A stretch of DNA of 64,000 nucleotides from Bryobacteraceae bacterium CoA2 C42. GTDB lineage: Bacteria > Acidobacteriota > Terriglobia > Bryobacterales > Bryobacteraceae. Where the stretch lies: assembly GCA_019931245.1 (NCBI GenBank), contig JAINDL010000019.1:120211-184210 (forward strand), read 5' to 3'. The notes under the pieces were generated by a model that saw only the letters and a list, made by a program, of their open reading frames with translations, did not search any database and had not been told where the DNA came from. Below are positions 34,701-43,160 of the stretch, piece by piece; the stretch's first letter is position 1; each line of letters starts with the position of its first letter. The position numbers and the translations under genes were made by a program.

Positions 34701-34977
34701 ACCCCTTGATCTCCTGCACCTGAAATCCGTTCCGCGAGACCGTTAAAGTATAGCTGCCCGTGATCGACAGCAGCGGGAGTTCATAGTCGCCGTTGTCACT
34801 CGTCGTCGTGGTGCGCTCCAGCCCGGTCGAGACGTTTTTCGCTTTGACTGTGGCGCCTCCCACGACCGCGCCGCTCTGGTCGGAGACCCGGCCCACAATC
34901 GTCGCCGTCGGTTGAGCCCAAAGCGTTGAAGCCATCAGAAACGACAACAGGCCGGCAATTCGGATTTGCCAATTCAT
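31738..34977 (-). CDS. Oar-like TonB-dependent outer-membrane protein
   Basis: A 1079-aa outer-membrane protein. Signal peptide 1-21 (ending TLWAQ), a carboxypeptidase-regulatory-like beta-sandwich (TIVGRVSDQSGAVVGGATVK, about 24-110), a TonB plug domain (SGSIGQVIGNQKIVDLPLNG, FLLDGISINEQLFDG, MEFKVQANSFSAEYGRGNA) and a long beta-barrel ending in a phenylalanine (LKFYF). These Oar/TonB proteins are numerous in Acidobacteriota and are thought to import or bind oligosaccharides or other bulky substrates. The track ORF starts at 35421, but the ATG at 34977 has the signal peptide and GGAG upstream. Its stop codon lies inside repeat R2. It is divergent from the next gene. Confidence 0.92.
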   Translation of the reverse strand: MNWQIRIAGLLSFLMASTLWAQPTATIVGRVSDQSGAVVGGATVKAKNVSTGLERTTTTSDNGDYELPLLSITGSYTLTVSRNGFQVQEIKGLTLQIDQRARIDVTMTVGSVTERISVTESAPIVNTESGSIGQVIGNQKIVDLPLNGRNFVQLAALLPNAVIGTAGTTGASVVAVSGGRQSKTEFLLDGISINEQLFDGVALRPSVDAMMEFKVQANSFSAEYGRGNAVLSATIKAGTNQYHGTLFEFLRNDRLDARNFFIPRKAAYRQNQFGFAFGGPVVLPKLFNGKDKSFFFLNYEGTRIRQGRTSNAIVASDALRRGDFSSSSAPVRDPLTGTPFPGNVIPASRLNPATTYFLQFVPSANTAQGTFVYGAPFQSDPNQGNARYDHVFSGADSLAVRYSINHVQNFTPGPFPALGGFNQRQRVQNLVLTETHIFSPTTLNELRLGYTRLHNANLNQGLGTNHTALAGIRGFEETSQNFPGFPNLGITGFQGIPGNAFQPLVNPTNSYQIVDTVSFIRGAHTVKAGIDFRDYRLTSTNSANSRGAFSFNGGYTGNGFADYLTGYPVNGSRSFPRNLFGQYETRWHFFVQDDWKISRNVTVNLGLRYELNLAPTPMHAQAANFNFNTGRWAVAMLNGQVNTVSQQVARFAFPRFQNLIDKASDVGLPEKMVFNRFNDFAPRVGLAWRPFGNNKTVVRTGAGVFYMMSSGNNAVSVPIINVPFIVDESKQQPTVGGFPTLDVRNFFEPFSVNANFTTPLTFGLNPNMKTPTMYQWNFAIQRELARDLSLEVAYVGNKSSNLERYLPQNLPRISATDTRPFQQRRPFPQYGTGTYYDTRDNANYNALEAKLEKRFSKGLSFMAAYAWSKSIDGSTNDQGGGEGADNPFDLRSMRGRSGLDVGQRFVLSYGWDLPFGKGRQFLSDMPKAADLILGGWQLGGIYTAQGGFPFTPVIASDPHNIGFSYARRPDVIGTGKVDKCTPERCFNIADFRVPQPFVPGNAGRNILRGPGINNWDFSLMKNFSFREGVFLQFRAEFFNVLNNTQFLNPNANIELPAVGGRIFGARDPRIGQLGLKFYF

Positions 34978-35253
34978 ATCCTTGCTCCCTTGCGAAACTG
35001 GATTCGAAGTCTTCGCTGTCGTGTGCTCGGGACGGGAGAGCTCATAGGGTACTCCACGCCAGCAGTCTTTAGAAATGAGCATCAGTCCGAACGGCGGAAG
35101 TGTCAATCCGAAACGGACAAACCAACAAAAAACCGTCCAGGATTTCGAACAGCAAGACCCCGCGGCCCCGCGTTTCCGTGGCGTAACGTGATCAATGTCC
35201 CGGCTTCTGGACACCGCCGCTCCAACCGGACCATCTCGCCGTACACTGAAGAC
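34978..35253. other. Divergent gap before the PPC-like gene
   Basis: This 276-bp gap separates two divergent start codons. GGAG before the TonB-dependent gene is visible; the plus-strand gene has only a weak GAAGA. No hairpin, riboswitch or ORF of note was seen. Confidence 0.35.
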
Positions 35254-36879
35254 ATGAAACGGCTGGCCGGACCGATGTCGGGCGCCCTGTGGGTACTCTT
35301 TTCGTACACCGCCCGATTGTGCGCCGCCGAGCCCATCCTGCAGTCCGTCCACCCCTTGGCTGGGCCGCCGGGCGCCACCTATCAGGCCACCATCGCCGGG
35401 GCCAACTTGGCCGGTCTCCACTCCCTCACCGTCGACGAACCCGGCGTTCGCGCCCGCCTGCTATCCGCCACGGCCGATCAACTGAATATCGAAATCACTC
35501 TCGATCCATCGGTTCCTTCCGGGGAGAAGAAGCTGCGCGCCATCGGCCCGCAGGGCATCACCAATGCAATCTCCTGGCACGTCGTTGCCGAGCCCACTGC
35601 CCTTGCCAAACCCGATCTGACGCTGGCCCCGCCTCTTGTCGTCAATGGAGTCCTGCGCGAACCCGGCGAAGTTCATACCTTCACCCTGAAAACCCAGGCC
35701 GGCGAGGCCCTCACCTTCGAGGCCGTCTCAGCCAGCCCCGCCTTCGATCCGGTCCTCACGCTTCTCGAACCAGCCCAGGAAAGCTGGTTCTCCCCGAAAA
35801 GCTGGAAACGCCTCGCCTTCCACGACGAAGACCTCTTCTTCCCCGGCCTGTCCACCCAACCCCGCCTCACCCATTTGTTCGCGACGGCCGGACCATATCG
35901 TCTCCAGATATCCGGCTTCTCCGGGCACGGCGGACCCGCCGCCAGCTATTATCTCCGCGTCCGTCCCGGCACCGCCCCGCCGCCGCCGCGCCATCCGCTG
36001 CCCCCTCCCGACTGGACACCCCGCAGCTTCGTCCGCCAACTCGGCCCCGACTGGCTTAGCCAGCTCTACCGCCGCGGCGGCGACCAAAAGACCCAGCCGC
36101 CACCGCCCACCCGCATTGCCGCCTCCGCAAAGGCCCCCCCCTCTCTCTCCATCCCCGGGATCTTCGAAGGCCGGATCGACCAGCCTGCCCAGGTTCGGAA
36201 AGCCTCCCTCCACCTCGAACAGTCCCTCCAACTCGCCCTCGAAATCGAAACCCCGGAAGCCACCCTGCCCGAGTTCAATCCCGTTGTCACCGTCTTCGAT
36301 TCCACCGGCCGCGAAGTCGCCACCAACGTCCACACCAAACGCAACAACAATGGCCTCTACATGATGAAGATGATCCACCCGCGGACCACCTTCCTCCTTA
36401 CCCCCGGCGACTACACCCTTCAGGTCCGCAACATCACCACCGATCACGGCCGCCCCGATTTCGCCTTCCGTGTCCTCCTCCGTCCCCAGATCGCCCACGC
36501 CGGCCGGGTTACCCTCCCCGACGACCGCCTCAACCTCACTCCCGGCGCCGCCCGCGTTCTCACTTTTCAGCTCGACCGCGAAGAGGACTTCCGCGACCCC
36601 GTCGCCGCCACCCTCACCGGCCTCCCCCCCGGCGTCAGCGTCCTCCCCGTCGCCGACAACCCCGTCGAACGGCCGCCCCTGCCCAATGCCGGCCGCATCG
36701 AACGCTACACCCCAAAACCGCAGACCTTCTCCCTTCTTCTCCAAGTCGCCGAAGGCACCCCGCTCTCCGCCGTACCCGTCTATCCCAAACTCACCGTCCG
36801 CCCGGTCCGCCAAGGCCGGCTCGCTGCCCCCTTACTCGAGAAACCAATCCCCCTCATGATCGTGGCGCCCACCCCATGA
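35254..36879 (+). CDS. Secreted protein with pre-peptidase C-terminal-like domains
   Basis: A 541-aa exported protein. Signal peptide 1-24 (ends RLCAAEP), then an IPT/TIG-like domain (LQSVHPLAGPPGATYQATIA, about 25-110) and at least two PPC-like beta-sandwiches (GEVHTFTLKTQAGEALTFEA; later VRKASLHLEQSLQLALEIET and LTPGDYTLQVRNIT). PPC-type domains are usually substrate- or surface-binding modules on secreted enzymes; none here has a catalytic motif. The ATG at 35254 is chosen because the track start at 34966 precedes any signal peptide. Its stop overlaps the next start by 4 nt (ATGA), so it is in an operon with the DUF1553 and DUF1501 genes. Confidence 0.75.
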   Translation: MKRLAGPMSGALWVLFSYTARLCAAEPILQSVHPLAGPPGATYQATIAGANLAGLHSLTVDEPGVRARLLSATADQLNIEITLDPSVPSGEKKLRAIGPQGITNAISWHVVAEPTALAKPDLTLAPPLVVNGVLREPGEVHTFTLKTQAGEALTFEAVSASPAFDPVLTLLEPAQESWFSPKSWKRLAFHDEDLFFPGLSTQPRLTHLFATAGPYRLQISGFSGHGGPAASYYLRVRPGTAPPPPRHPLPPPDWTPRSFVRQLGPDWLSQLYRRGGDQKTQPPPPTRIAASAKAPPSLSIPGIFEGRIDQPAQVRKASLHLEQSLQLALEIETPEATLPEFNPVVTVFDSTGREVATNVHTKRNNNGLYMMKMIHPRTTFLLTPGDYTLQVRNITTDHGRPDFAFRVLLRPQIAHAGRVTLPDDRLNLTPGAARVLTFQLDREEDFRDPVAATLTGLPPGVSVLPVADNPVERPPLPNAGRIERYTPKPQTFSLLLQVAEGTPLSAVPVYPKLTVRPVRQGRLAAPLLEKPIPLMIVAPTP

Positions 36880-39365
36880 AACTCCTGCTTCCGCTCCTCC
36901 TCACCGCCGCTGCCCTTGCCGCCGACCCCGTCGCCGTCCGCCTCGTGCCCGCCCAATTTGAACTCCACCGGCCCGGCGCTTCCCAGCAACTCCTCCTCAT
37001 CGCGGAGTATGCTGACGGCTCCACTCAGGACCTTACCGACGCCGCCACCTGGTCCGCCAACGCCCCGGCCGGCCTCGTCACGGCGGGAGGCACGCCCGGC
37101 CCCCTCCCGGTCACCGCCACCCACGGCCGATTCCGCGCCAGCGCCACGGGCCGGCTCGAAACCGCTCCCGGCCCCGCCGTATTTCGCTTCCGCTCCGCCA
37201 TCGGCCCGATTCTCACCCGCCGCGGCTGCAACTCGCCCGCCTGCCACGGCGGCGTCAAAGGCCGCGGCGGCCTGAAGCTCTCCGCCGCCTCGCTCTTCCC
37301 CCGGGACGATTACGATTGGATCGTCCAGGGCGGCGAATACCAGGTTCTCTCCGCCGAGTCCCGCACCCCGCGCACCCCCCGCGTCGACCTCCGGAATCCC
37401 AATGCCAGCCTCCTCCTCCGCAAGGCCACCGGCACCGTCTCCCACGGCGGCGGTCCGCGCTTCGCGGTCGACTCCCTCGACTACCGGACTATCCTCGACT
37501 GGATCCGCCAGGGCGCTCCCTTCGGCCCCCCAGACGACGACGCCAGCCGCATCACGGCCATCGAGGTTTTTCCAAAAATTCTTACCCTCGAAAAGAACAG
37601 GAAGCACCGCCTCCTTGTCACCGCCGTCCTCGCCAACGGCCGCCGGGAAGACCTCACGGCGCAGGCGCTCTACCTCACCAACGACCGCCAGATCGCCACC
37701 GTTGCCGACTCCGGCCTCGTCGCTCCCGTTGCCCTGGGAGAGACCTCGATCCTGGTCCGCGCCGCCGGGCAAGCCGCCGCTGTCATCGTCGGCGTCATCG
37801 GCGACCCTGTCGCCCACTACCCCCCCATCGCCACCAACAACTTCATCGACGAACACGTCTTCGACAAGCTGCGCCGCCTCCGCATCCTCCCCTCTGGCCT
37901 CTCCTCCGATGCCGAATTCCTCCGCCGCGTCTGCCTCGATCTCACGGGCACCCTCCCTCCACCCGGCCGCGCCACCGCCTTCGTCAACAGCCGGGATCCC
38001 CAAAAGCGTCAACGCGTTATTGAAGCCCTCATAGCCACTCCTGAGTTCACCGACTATTGGACCTTCCGCTTCCAGGACCTGTTCCGGGTCGCCCTTTTCG
38101 CCAACGGCATCAACCCCAAGTGGAGCCAGATGTACGGAGAATGGATCCGCGAATCCATCGCCCGGAACAAACCCTACGACCGGATGGCTTGGGAGCGCCT
38201 CACCGCGCAGGGCTACGACGGACCCACGCGGCACTTCCTGCCGTACGACGTCATCGGCACGCCGGAGGAGACCATGGCCGAAGAGGTGCGCGTCTTTTTC
38301 GGACGCCGCCTTGAGTGCGCACAGTGCCACAATCACCCCTACGAAACCTGGAGCCAGGATCAGTTCTGGGGCCTCGCCGCCTTCTTCGGACGCCTCTTTA
38401 AGATGGGCGACACGGGCAACGAATACGTCATTTTTGACCATCCTCTGCACGAAGGCATGGGCAATGCCGAAGTGAACGGCAGGATCGAAACCCTCCATCC
38501 TCGCACCAAAGCCAAACTCGTCCCTACCCTGCTCGACGGCCGCAGCGTGCCGCCATCGGACCAGGAAAACCCCCGCAAGGCCCTCGCCTCGTGGATGGTC
38601 CAGCACCCCTACTTCGCCGAAGCCGCCGTCAACCGCCTTTGGGCCGAGTTTTTTGGCCGCGGCCTCGTCGACCCCGTCGACGACTTCCGCTCCACCAATC
38701 CCGCCACCCATCCCGAACTCCTCTCCCGCCTCGCCGCCGAGTTTCGCCGCGGCGGTCACGACCTCCGCGCCCTCATGCGACTGATCGTCAACTCCCGGAC
38801 CTATCAACTCTCGGCCGCCACCAACCCCACCAACCGCGCCGACCGCGCCAACTATAGCCACGCCCTCCCGCGCCCCCTCCTAGCCGAGGTGCTGCTCGAC
38901 GCCATCGGCCAGGTCACCGGCGTCCCCGAACGCTTCACTACCACCATCGCCCCCGACGGCAAGATCACCCAGCAAACCCCGACCGGCACCCGCGCCATCC
39001 ATCTGCGCGAACCGGACCTGTTCCACTCCCGCTTCCTCGAACTCTACGGCCGCCCCAACCGCCTCGCCCTCCCCGAGCGCTCCGGCAAAGCCAACCTCGG
39101 CCAAGCCCTCCATATGCTTGCCGGATCCATCTACAACGAAAAGCTGACGGCCCCGGCCAGCCGCCTCCAAACATTGCTCCGCGCCCAAACCACCGATGGC
39201 GCCATCCTTGAGGACCTCTACCTCACCGCCCTCGGCCGCCTGCCGGAGGCGGCCGAACGCGAGCAGCTACTGACAGCCCTAGCCACCCAACCGGACCGGA
39301 ACCAAGCCTGGAAAGATCTCTACTGGGCCGTTCTTTGTTCGAGAGAATTCGCGGAGAACCACTAA
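36876..39365 (+). CDS. DUF1549/DUF1553 protein with two Ig-like domains
   Basis: An 829-aa exported protein of the planctomycete-type cytochrome group with a different front end from its two relatives in the window. Residues 20-95 form a BIG2-like Ig domain (ADGSTQDLTDAATWS); C118-NSPA-C123-H124 is a CX4CH motif, the usual form in this subfamily; a second Ig-like domain covers about 228-310. DUF1549 follows (FLRRVCLDLTGTLPPPGRAT, YWTFRFQDLFRVA) with ECAQCHNHPYE as a second haem-type site, then DUF1553 (ASWMVQHPYFAEAAVNRLWA). It overlaps the PPC-like gene by 4 nt and precedes DUF1501 by 1 nt. Confidence 0.9.
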   Translation: MKLLLPLLLTAAALAADPVAVRLVPAQFELHRPGASQQLLLIAEYADGSTQDLTDAATWSANAPAGLVTAGGTPGPLPVTATHGRFRASATGRLETAPGPAVFRFRSAIGPILTRRGCNSPACHGGVKGRGGLKLSAASLFPRDDYDWIVQGGEYQVLSAESRTPRTPRVDLRNPNASLLLRKATGTVSHGGGPRFAVDSLDYRTILDWIRQGAPFGPPDDDASRITAIEVFPKILTLEKNRKHRLLVTAVLANGRREDLTAQALYLTNDRQIATVADSGLVAPVALGETSILVRAAGQAAAVIVGVIGDPVAHYPPIATNNFIDEHVFDKLRRLRILPSGLSSDAEFLRRVCLDLTGTLPPPGRATAFVNSRDPQKRQRVIEALIATPEFTDYWTFRFQDLFRVALFANGINPKWSQMYGEWIRESIARNKPYDRMAWERLTAQGYDGPTRHFLPYDVIGTPEETMAEEVRVFFGRRLECAQCHNHPYETWSQDQFWGLAAFFGRLFKMGDTGNEYVIFDHPLHEGMGNAEVNGRIETLHPRTKAKLVPTLLDGRSVPPSDQENPRKALASWMVQHPYFAEAAVNRLWAEFFGRGLVDPVDDFRSTNPATHPELLSRLAAEFRRGGHDLRALMRLIVNSRTYQLSAATNPTNRADRANYSHALPRPLLAEVLLDAIGQVTGVPERFTTTIAPDGKITQQTPTGTRAIHLREPDLFHSRFLELYGRPNRLALPERSGKANLGQALHMLAGSIYNEKLTAPASRLQTLLRAQTTDGAILEDLYLTALGRLPEAAEREQLLTALATQPDRNQAWKDLYWAVLCSREFAENH

Positions 39366-39366
39366 C

Positions 39367-40638
39367 ATGCAGCGCAGAAGCTTCCTTTCCGCTGGCTCGC
39401 TCAGCCTGCTCGGCCTCAATCTCGCGGACCTCCTCCGCGCCAGGCCCAACGGCAAAGCCCAGTCGTGCATCCTGCTCTGGCTCGAAGGCGGACCAAGCCA
39501 GATGGACACCTGGGACCCGAAACCCACCTCCTCCTTTCAGCCGATCTCCACCAACGTCCCCGGGATTCAAGTCTCCGAACTCCTGCCGCAGCTCGCCCGC
39601 CGCATGGACCGCCTCTCTCTTGTCCGCTCCATGCACACCCGCGGCACTGACCACCCCCAGGGCACCCACTACGCCATCACCGGCCATGAAGTGAATCCCG
39701 CCATGCAGTTCCCCAGCATCGGCTCCATTCTGGCCAAAGAAACCGGGGCGCGGAACAGCATGCCGCCCCACGTCCTCACTCCCCAATGGGAGAAATCCCG
39801 CCAGTACGAGGACTATTTTCGCTCCGGCTTCCTGGGTCCCGAGTTTGATCCGATGTGTATTCCCGATCCCTCCAAACCCGGCTTCCAGATCACGGACCTT
39901 TCGCTCCCCAAGTCCGTCTCGGCCGCCGCCGTCGAGAACCGCAGAAGCTTCCTTGACCTGGTCGATCGCCGCTACCGCACCCTGGTCGAAGGCGCCGAGC
40001 ACACCCGGATGGACGGCTTCCAGGCCCAGGCCGCCAAAATGCTCTTGAACCCCGCCGTCCGCGAAGCCTTTGATCTCGGCAGGGAGCCCGAAAAACTGAA
40101 GGATCGCTACGGCCGCGACGCGGTCGGCCAAAGCGCTCTGCTGGCGCGCCGCCTCGTCGAAGCCGGTACGCGCTTTGTGACCGCCGCCGGCTTCCACTCC
40201 AACTCCTGGGACACGCACGCCAAAAACGACGAAGGGCACCGCGACCGCCTCTGCCCGCTGCTCGACCGCACCCTCTCGGCCCTGCTCGATGATCTCAAAG
40301 ACCGCGGCCTGTACGATTCCACCATCGTCCTCGCCATGGGAGAGTTCGGCCGCACCCCCTTCGTCAATAACGACCGGGGCCGCGACCACTGGCCCAACTG
40401 CTGGTCGCTCGCCATCGGCGGGGGCGGTATCGCGGGCGGGCGGGTCGTAGGGGCCTCCGACGCGGAGGGCGCCCAGGTGACAAGTCGCGCCACGAGCATG
40501 GGAGACCTGTTCGCCACCATCTACAAGGCTTTCGGAATCGACTGGAACAAGGAGTACGATACCCCGATCGGGCGGCCGATCAAAATTGCCAACTCGCTCG
40601 GCGACCAGACCGGACAGCCGCTCACCGAACTGCTCTGA
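39367..40638 (+). CDS. DUF1501 secreted protein (short form)
   Basis: A 423-aa DUF1501 protein with a Tat-like signal (MQRRSFLSAGSLSLLGLNLA). Motifs: CILLWLEGGPSQMDTWDPKP, a GSILAKETG segment, LVEAGTRFVTAAGFHSNSWD and LAMGEFGRTPFVNNDRGRDHW. It starts 1 nt after the DUF1553 stop. It is about 50 residues shorter than the other two DUF1501 proteins here, and so fits the other DUF1501 subgroup that pairs with Ig-containing DUF1549 proteins. Confidence 0.92.
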   Translation: MQRRSFLSAGSLSLLGLNLADLLRARPNGKAQSCILLWLEGGPSQMDTWDPKPTSSFQPISTNVPGIQVSELLPQLARRMDRLSLVRSMHTRGTDHPQGTHYAITGHEVNPAMQFPSIGSILAKETGARNSMPPHVLTPQWEKSRQYEDYFRSGFLGPEFDPMCIPDPSKPGFQITDLSLPKSVSAAAVENRRSFLDLVDRRYRTLVEGAEHTRMDGFQAQAAKMLLNPAVREAFDLGREPEKLKDRYGRDAVGQSALLARRLVEAGTRFVTAAGFHSNSWDTHAKNDEGHRDRLCPLLDRTLSALLDDLKDRGLYDSTIVLAMGEFGRTPFVNNDRGRDHWPNCWSLAIGGGGIAGGRVVGASDAEGAQVTSRATSMGDLFATIYKAFGIDWNKEYDTPIGRPIKIANSLGDQTGQPLTELL

Positions 40639-40650
40639 GCGGGGCCGGGC

Positions 40651-40656
40651 TACAAT
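40651..40656 (+). promoter_or_regulatory. -10-like box before the glycosyltransferase gene
   Basis: TACAAT lies 25 nt before the likely TTG start, with CTGGAGATCG giving a Shine-Dalgarno (GGAG, about 10 nt from the TTG). No clear -35 box. Confidence 0.3.
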
Positions 40657-40681
40657 CGAGGTTTACTGGAGATCGACCCGT

Positions 40682-42190
40682 TTGCCATCCCATCCCGCCT
40701 CAGACAGCGCCACGCCCCCGGAAGTTGTACCGCGGGCGGTCACCGGGTTAGTCGTGGCCGGGGCCATCCTGCTGGGGCTGATTAACGCGAACGTGTCACT
40801 GAAGGCAGACGATGTAGGCAGCCTCCACGCCGTGCTCGCACCCTGGCCGGATTTGATCGGCAATCTCAGCAAGGATGTCCACCCGCCGCTGTACTTTTTC
40901 TTCCTGAAAGCCTTCGTCTCCGCACTGGGCGACGGCGAATGGGCGTTGCGGGTTTTTTCGATTGTTTGCTACTGGCTGGGGGGGGCGGCGATGTACCGCC
41001 TGGCGCGGCGCTTCCTGCCGCCGGCGGGCGCCATTCAGGCCGCCGCGGTATTCCTAACGGCGCCGCTGGCGGTGTTGTCCGCAGAGCTAGTCCGGATGTA
41101 TTCGATGACAGGGCTGCTTGGCATCCTTGCCGCCACAACGCTGGTCGACTTCGTCCGCCGGCCCGGCTGGCGGGGGATGGCGGCGTTTACGGGCTGGACC
41201 GTCCTCGGGACCTTCACGCATATCTGGTTTTTCTGCCTGCTGGCGGGGCTGGGACTGGCGGTCCTCCTGCGGGCGCCCGCGCTGCTTTGGCGGGTCGCGC
41301 TGGGCATGGCGGCCGGACTGGTGCCGTACGCACTCTTCTGGCTGCCGATGCTCTGGCGGCAGTTGGAGCTGTCGAGCGAGGCCATGGCGTGGCTGCCCGC
41401 ACCAGACCTGGACATGCTGACGCAGACGGTTCTGCTGTGGCTGGGAGTATCGGTGCTGCTGCTTCCCTGGGTGATTTGGCGATGGCGCCGACTGAGCGCC
41501 AAAGGCCCGGAAGACGGCCGCGAAGCCGCGGCGTGGGCGCTGTGGATTCTGGTGGGCTGCATCCTTCCGGCCATCGCGGTTTCCTTCTACAAGCCCTTTT
41601 TCTACCCGCGATTCACGCTCGTGGCCATACCCTTTGTGGCGCTGCTGGTTGGCTGGGCGCTCTGGCGTACGGCGGGGGTGCAGTCGGCCGGAGCGCTGGT
41701 CATACTGGCCTGCCTGATGGCGCTCGGGCTGCGGGCTTATCCGGAGAACTGCACGGGGCGGGTGGCAGCGCGACAGCTGCTGGAACACGCCCGGCCGGGC
41801 GATTTTGTGATCTTTACCGGGCTGAGCCGCCCCGCGGCCCGCCACTACCTCGATCGGACGCGGCCCGGCCGTAACTGGCAGGAGCAGACCTTCCCGGCCG
41901 AAATCGATACCCATCCGGGCTATGAGGGGAGGGTGGGCGCGCCGGCGCGCTTGCCAGGCCTGCGCCGGGAGGCCGCGGCCCTGGCCGACCGCCTGCGGCA
42001 ATCTCCTCCCGGAACGCAGCTGTTCTTTCTCGAGGGTCGATTCCCGGACGTCGAAGCGATTTTAAAACAGGCGCTCAGCGCTCCGGCCTCCGGCGCCACG
42101 GCCGCCAGCCTGCAGCCATTTCCGGTTGCCGCCTGCCCAGCGGACGGCGGCGGCTACTTCCATACGATCAGCGGCTGGAGAGTGCCCTAG
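40682..42190 (+). CDS. Membrane glycosyltransferase of the GT-C (PMT/RgtABCD-like) type
   Basis: A 502-aa membrane protein with roughly nine to ten hydrophobic segments followed by a soluble C-terminal domain. After the first membrane helix come ADDVGSL and DVHPPLYFFFLKAFVSALGD, the DD and HPP pattern of PMT-like transferases that use polyprenyl-linked sugars. The loop after the first helix carries the likely catalytic Asp pair. The track start at 40586 overlaps DUF1501 and is not preferred. The start is taken as TTG at 40682 (GGAG upstream), which removes the odd hydrophilic head; no ATG is available. It ends exactly where the convergent isomerase gene ends, with no base between. Confidence 0.75.
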   Translation: MPSHPASDSATPPEVVPRAVTGLVVAGAILLGLINANVSLKADDVGSLHAVLAPWPDLIGNLSKDVHPPLYFFFLKAFVSALGDGEWALRVFSIVCYWLGGAAMYRLARRFLPPAGAIQAAAVFLTAPLAVLSAELVRMYSMTGLLGILAATTLVDFVRRPGWRGMAAFTGWTVLGTFTHIWFFCLLAGLGLAVLLRAPALLWRVALGMAAGLVPYALFWLPMLWRQLELSSEAMAWLPAPDLDMLTQTVLLWLGVSVLLLPWVIWRWRRLSAKGPEDGREAAAWALWILVGCILPAIAVSFYKPFFYPRFTLVAIPFVALLVGWALWRTAGVQSAGALVILACLMALGLRAYPENCTGRVAARQLLEHARPGDFVIFTGLSRPAARHYLDRTRPGRNWQEQTFPAEIDTHPGYEGRVGAPARLPGLRREAAALADRLRQSPPGTQLFFLEGRFPDVEAILKQALSAPASGATAASLQPFPVAACPADGGGYFHTISGWRVP

Positions 42191-43087
42191 TCAGGCGGCC
42201 GGATAGCTCGTCAAGCCGCGCAGCACCGTGTCGATGTACTCGCGGGCGCGGCGGGCGAGGTCGTCGATCGCCGCCGGGTCGGTGGGCCGGGGGACCAGCG
42301 GTTCGAAGATATTCTCGAACGTCAGCGGGATGGTGAGGCCGGTGCGCAGAACAGGCGCGAAGAGCTTATAGTGGTCGATCTCGCCGAAGCCGGGGCCGCA
42401 GTCTTCGTCCTTGGGGGTGTTGCGATGGTCCTTGATGTTGAAGGCGCGGATGTCGCGCCAGCAGGTCTGGATATCGGCAATCGGATCGTGGTTTTCGTAG
42501 TCGAGGACGTTGCCGGCGTCGTAGCAGATCTTGACGCCCTCGTCGGCCACTTCACGGACGATACGGGAGCAGTGCTCGCCCGTGGCCGTGTTGCCGCCGT
42601 GCTGCTTGATGACGACCAGCACGCCGGCCGCGCGCGCCACGGGCGCCATCTTTCGCAGATTGCTCACGAAGGCTTCGTACTGGCCCGGCGTCGTTTTGCC
42701 AAAAGTGAGCAGGAAGGGGATCCGTGCCGCGGCCGCCTGTTCGATGCGGCGCAGGTGAGCCGCGAGCGCGTTCGGTGCTTCGAGGTTGACGGTGCTGAAC
42801 ATCATCACCGGTTCGAGGCCGACATCGCGGCAGCGCGCGGCCAGCGCGGCGGCGGCGCCGGCGGGGGCATCGACGGCGAGGGCGGGTTGGGTGCGGCCCT
42901 GTGCGTCTTTGTGGTTAACGCCCCAGGCGACGTGGGAGTAGCCGGCGCGCCGGATGCCGGCGAGCGCACGTTCGAAGGGGTGGGCGGAGTAGGGCAGCGT
43001 CATGCACGCCAGCGGGAAGCGGGTGGGCGCGGGTTGGGCGAGGGCGGCGGCGGGTAGGACGCTCGAGAGCAGATGGCGGCGGGTCAA
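42191..43087 (-). CDS. Sugar isomerase/epimerase-like TIM-barrel protein, exported
   Basis: A 298-aa protein of the xylose isomerase-like TIM barrel family. It begins LTRRHLLSSVLPAAALAQ, an export signal with a twin Arg. Barrel motifs with putative metal ligands are seen: MMFSTVNLEAPN, VVIKQHGGNTATGEH, ICYDAGNVLDYEN, AFNIKDHRN and LTFENIFEP. The start is TTG at 43087 with GGGAGGAG just upstream; a GTG two codons earlier would place the ribosome site too close. Substrate is unknown. It is divergent from a second protein of the same general fold, 73 bp away. Confidence 0.78.
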   Translation of the reverse strand: MTRRHLLSSVLPAAALAQPAPTRFPLACMTLPYSAHPFERALAGIRRAGYSHVAWGVNHKDAQGRTQPALAVDAPAGAAAALAARCRDVGLEPVMMFSTVNLEAPNALAAHLRRIEQAAAARIPFLLTFGKTTPGQYEAFVSNLRKMAPVARAAGVLVVIKQHGGNTATGEHCSRIVREVADEGVKICYDAGNVLDYENHDPIADIQTCWRDIRAFNIKDHRNTPKDEDCGPGFGEIDHYKLFAPVLRTGLTIPLTFENIFEPLVPRPTDPAAIDDLARRAREYIDTVLRGLTSYPAA

Positions 43088-43160
43088 GGACACTCCTCCC
43101 TTTACTGTAATCCCGCATCCCGGAACGATTTCCGGCACCCCTTGCTGTATCCTTGCGGAG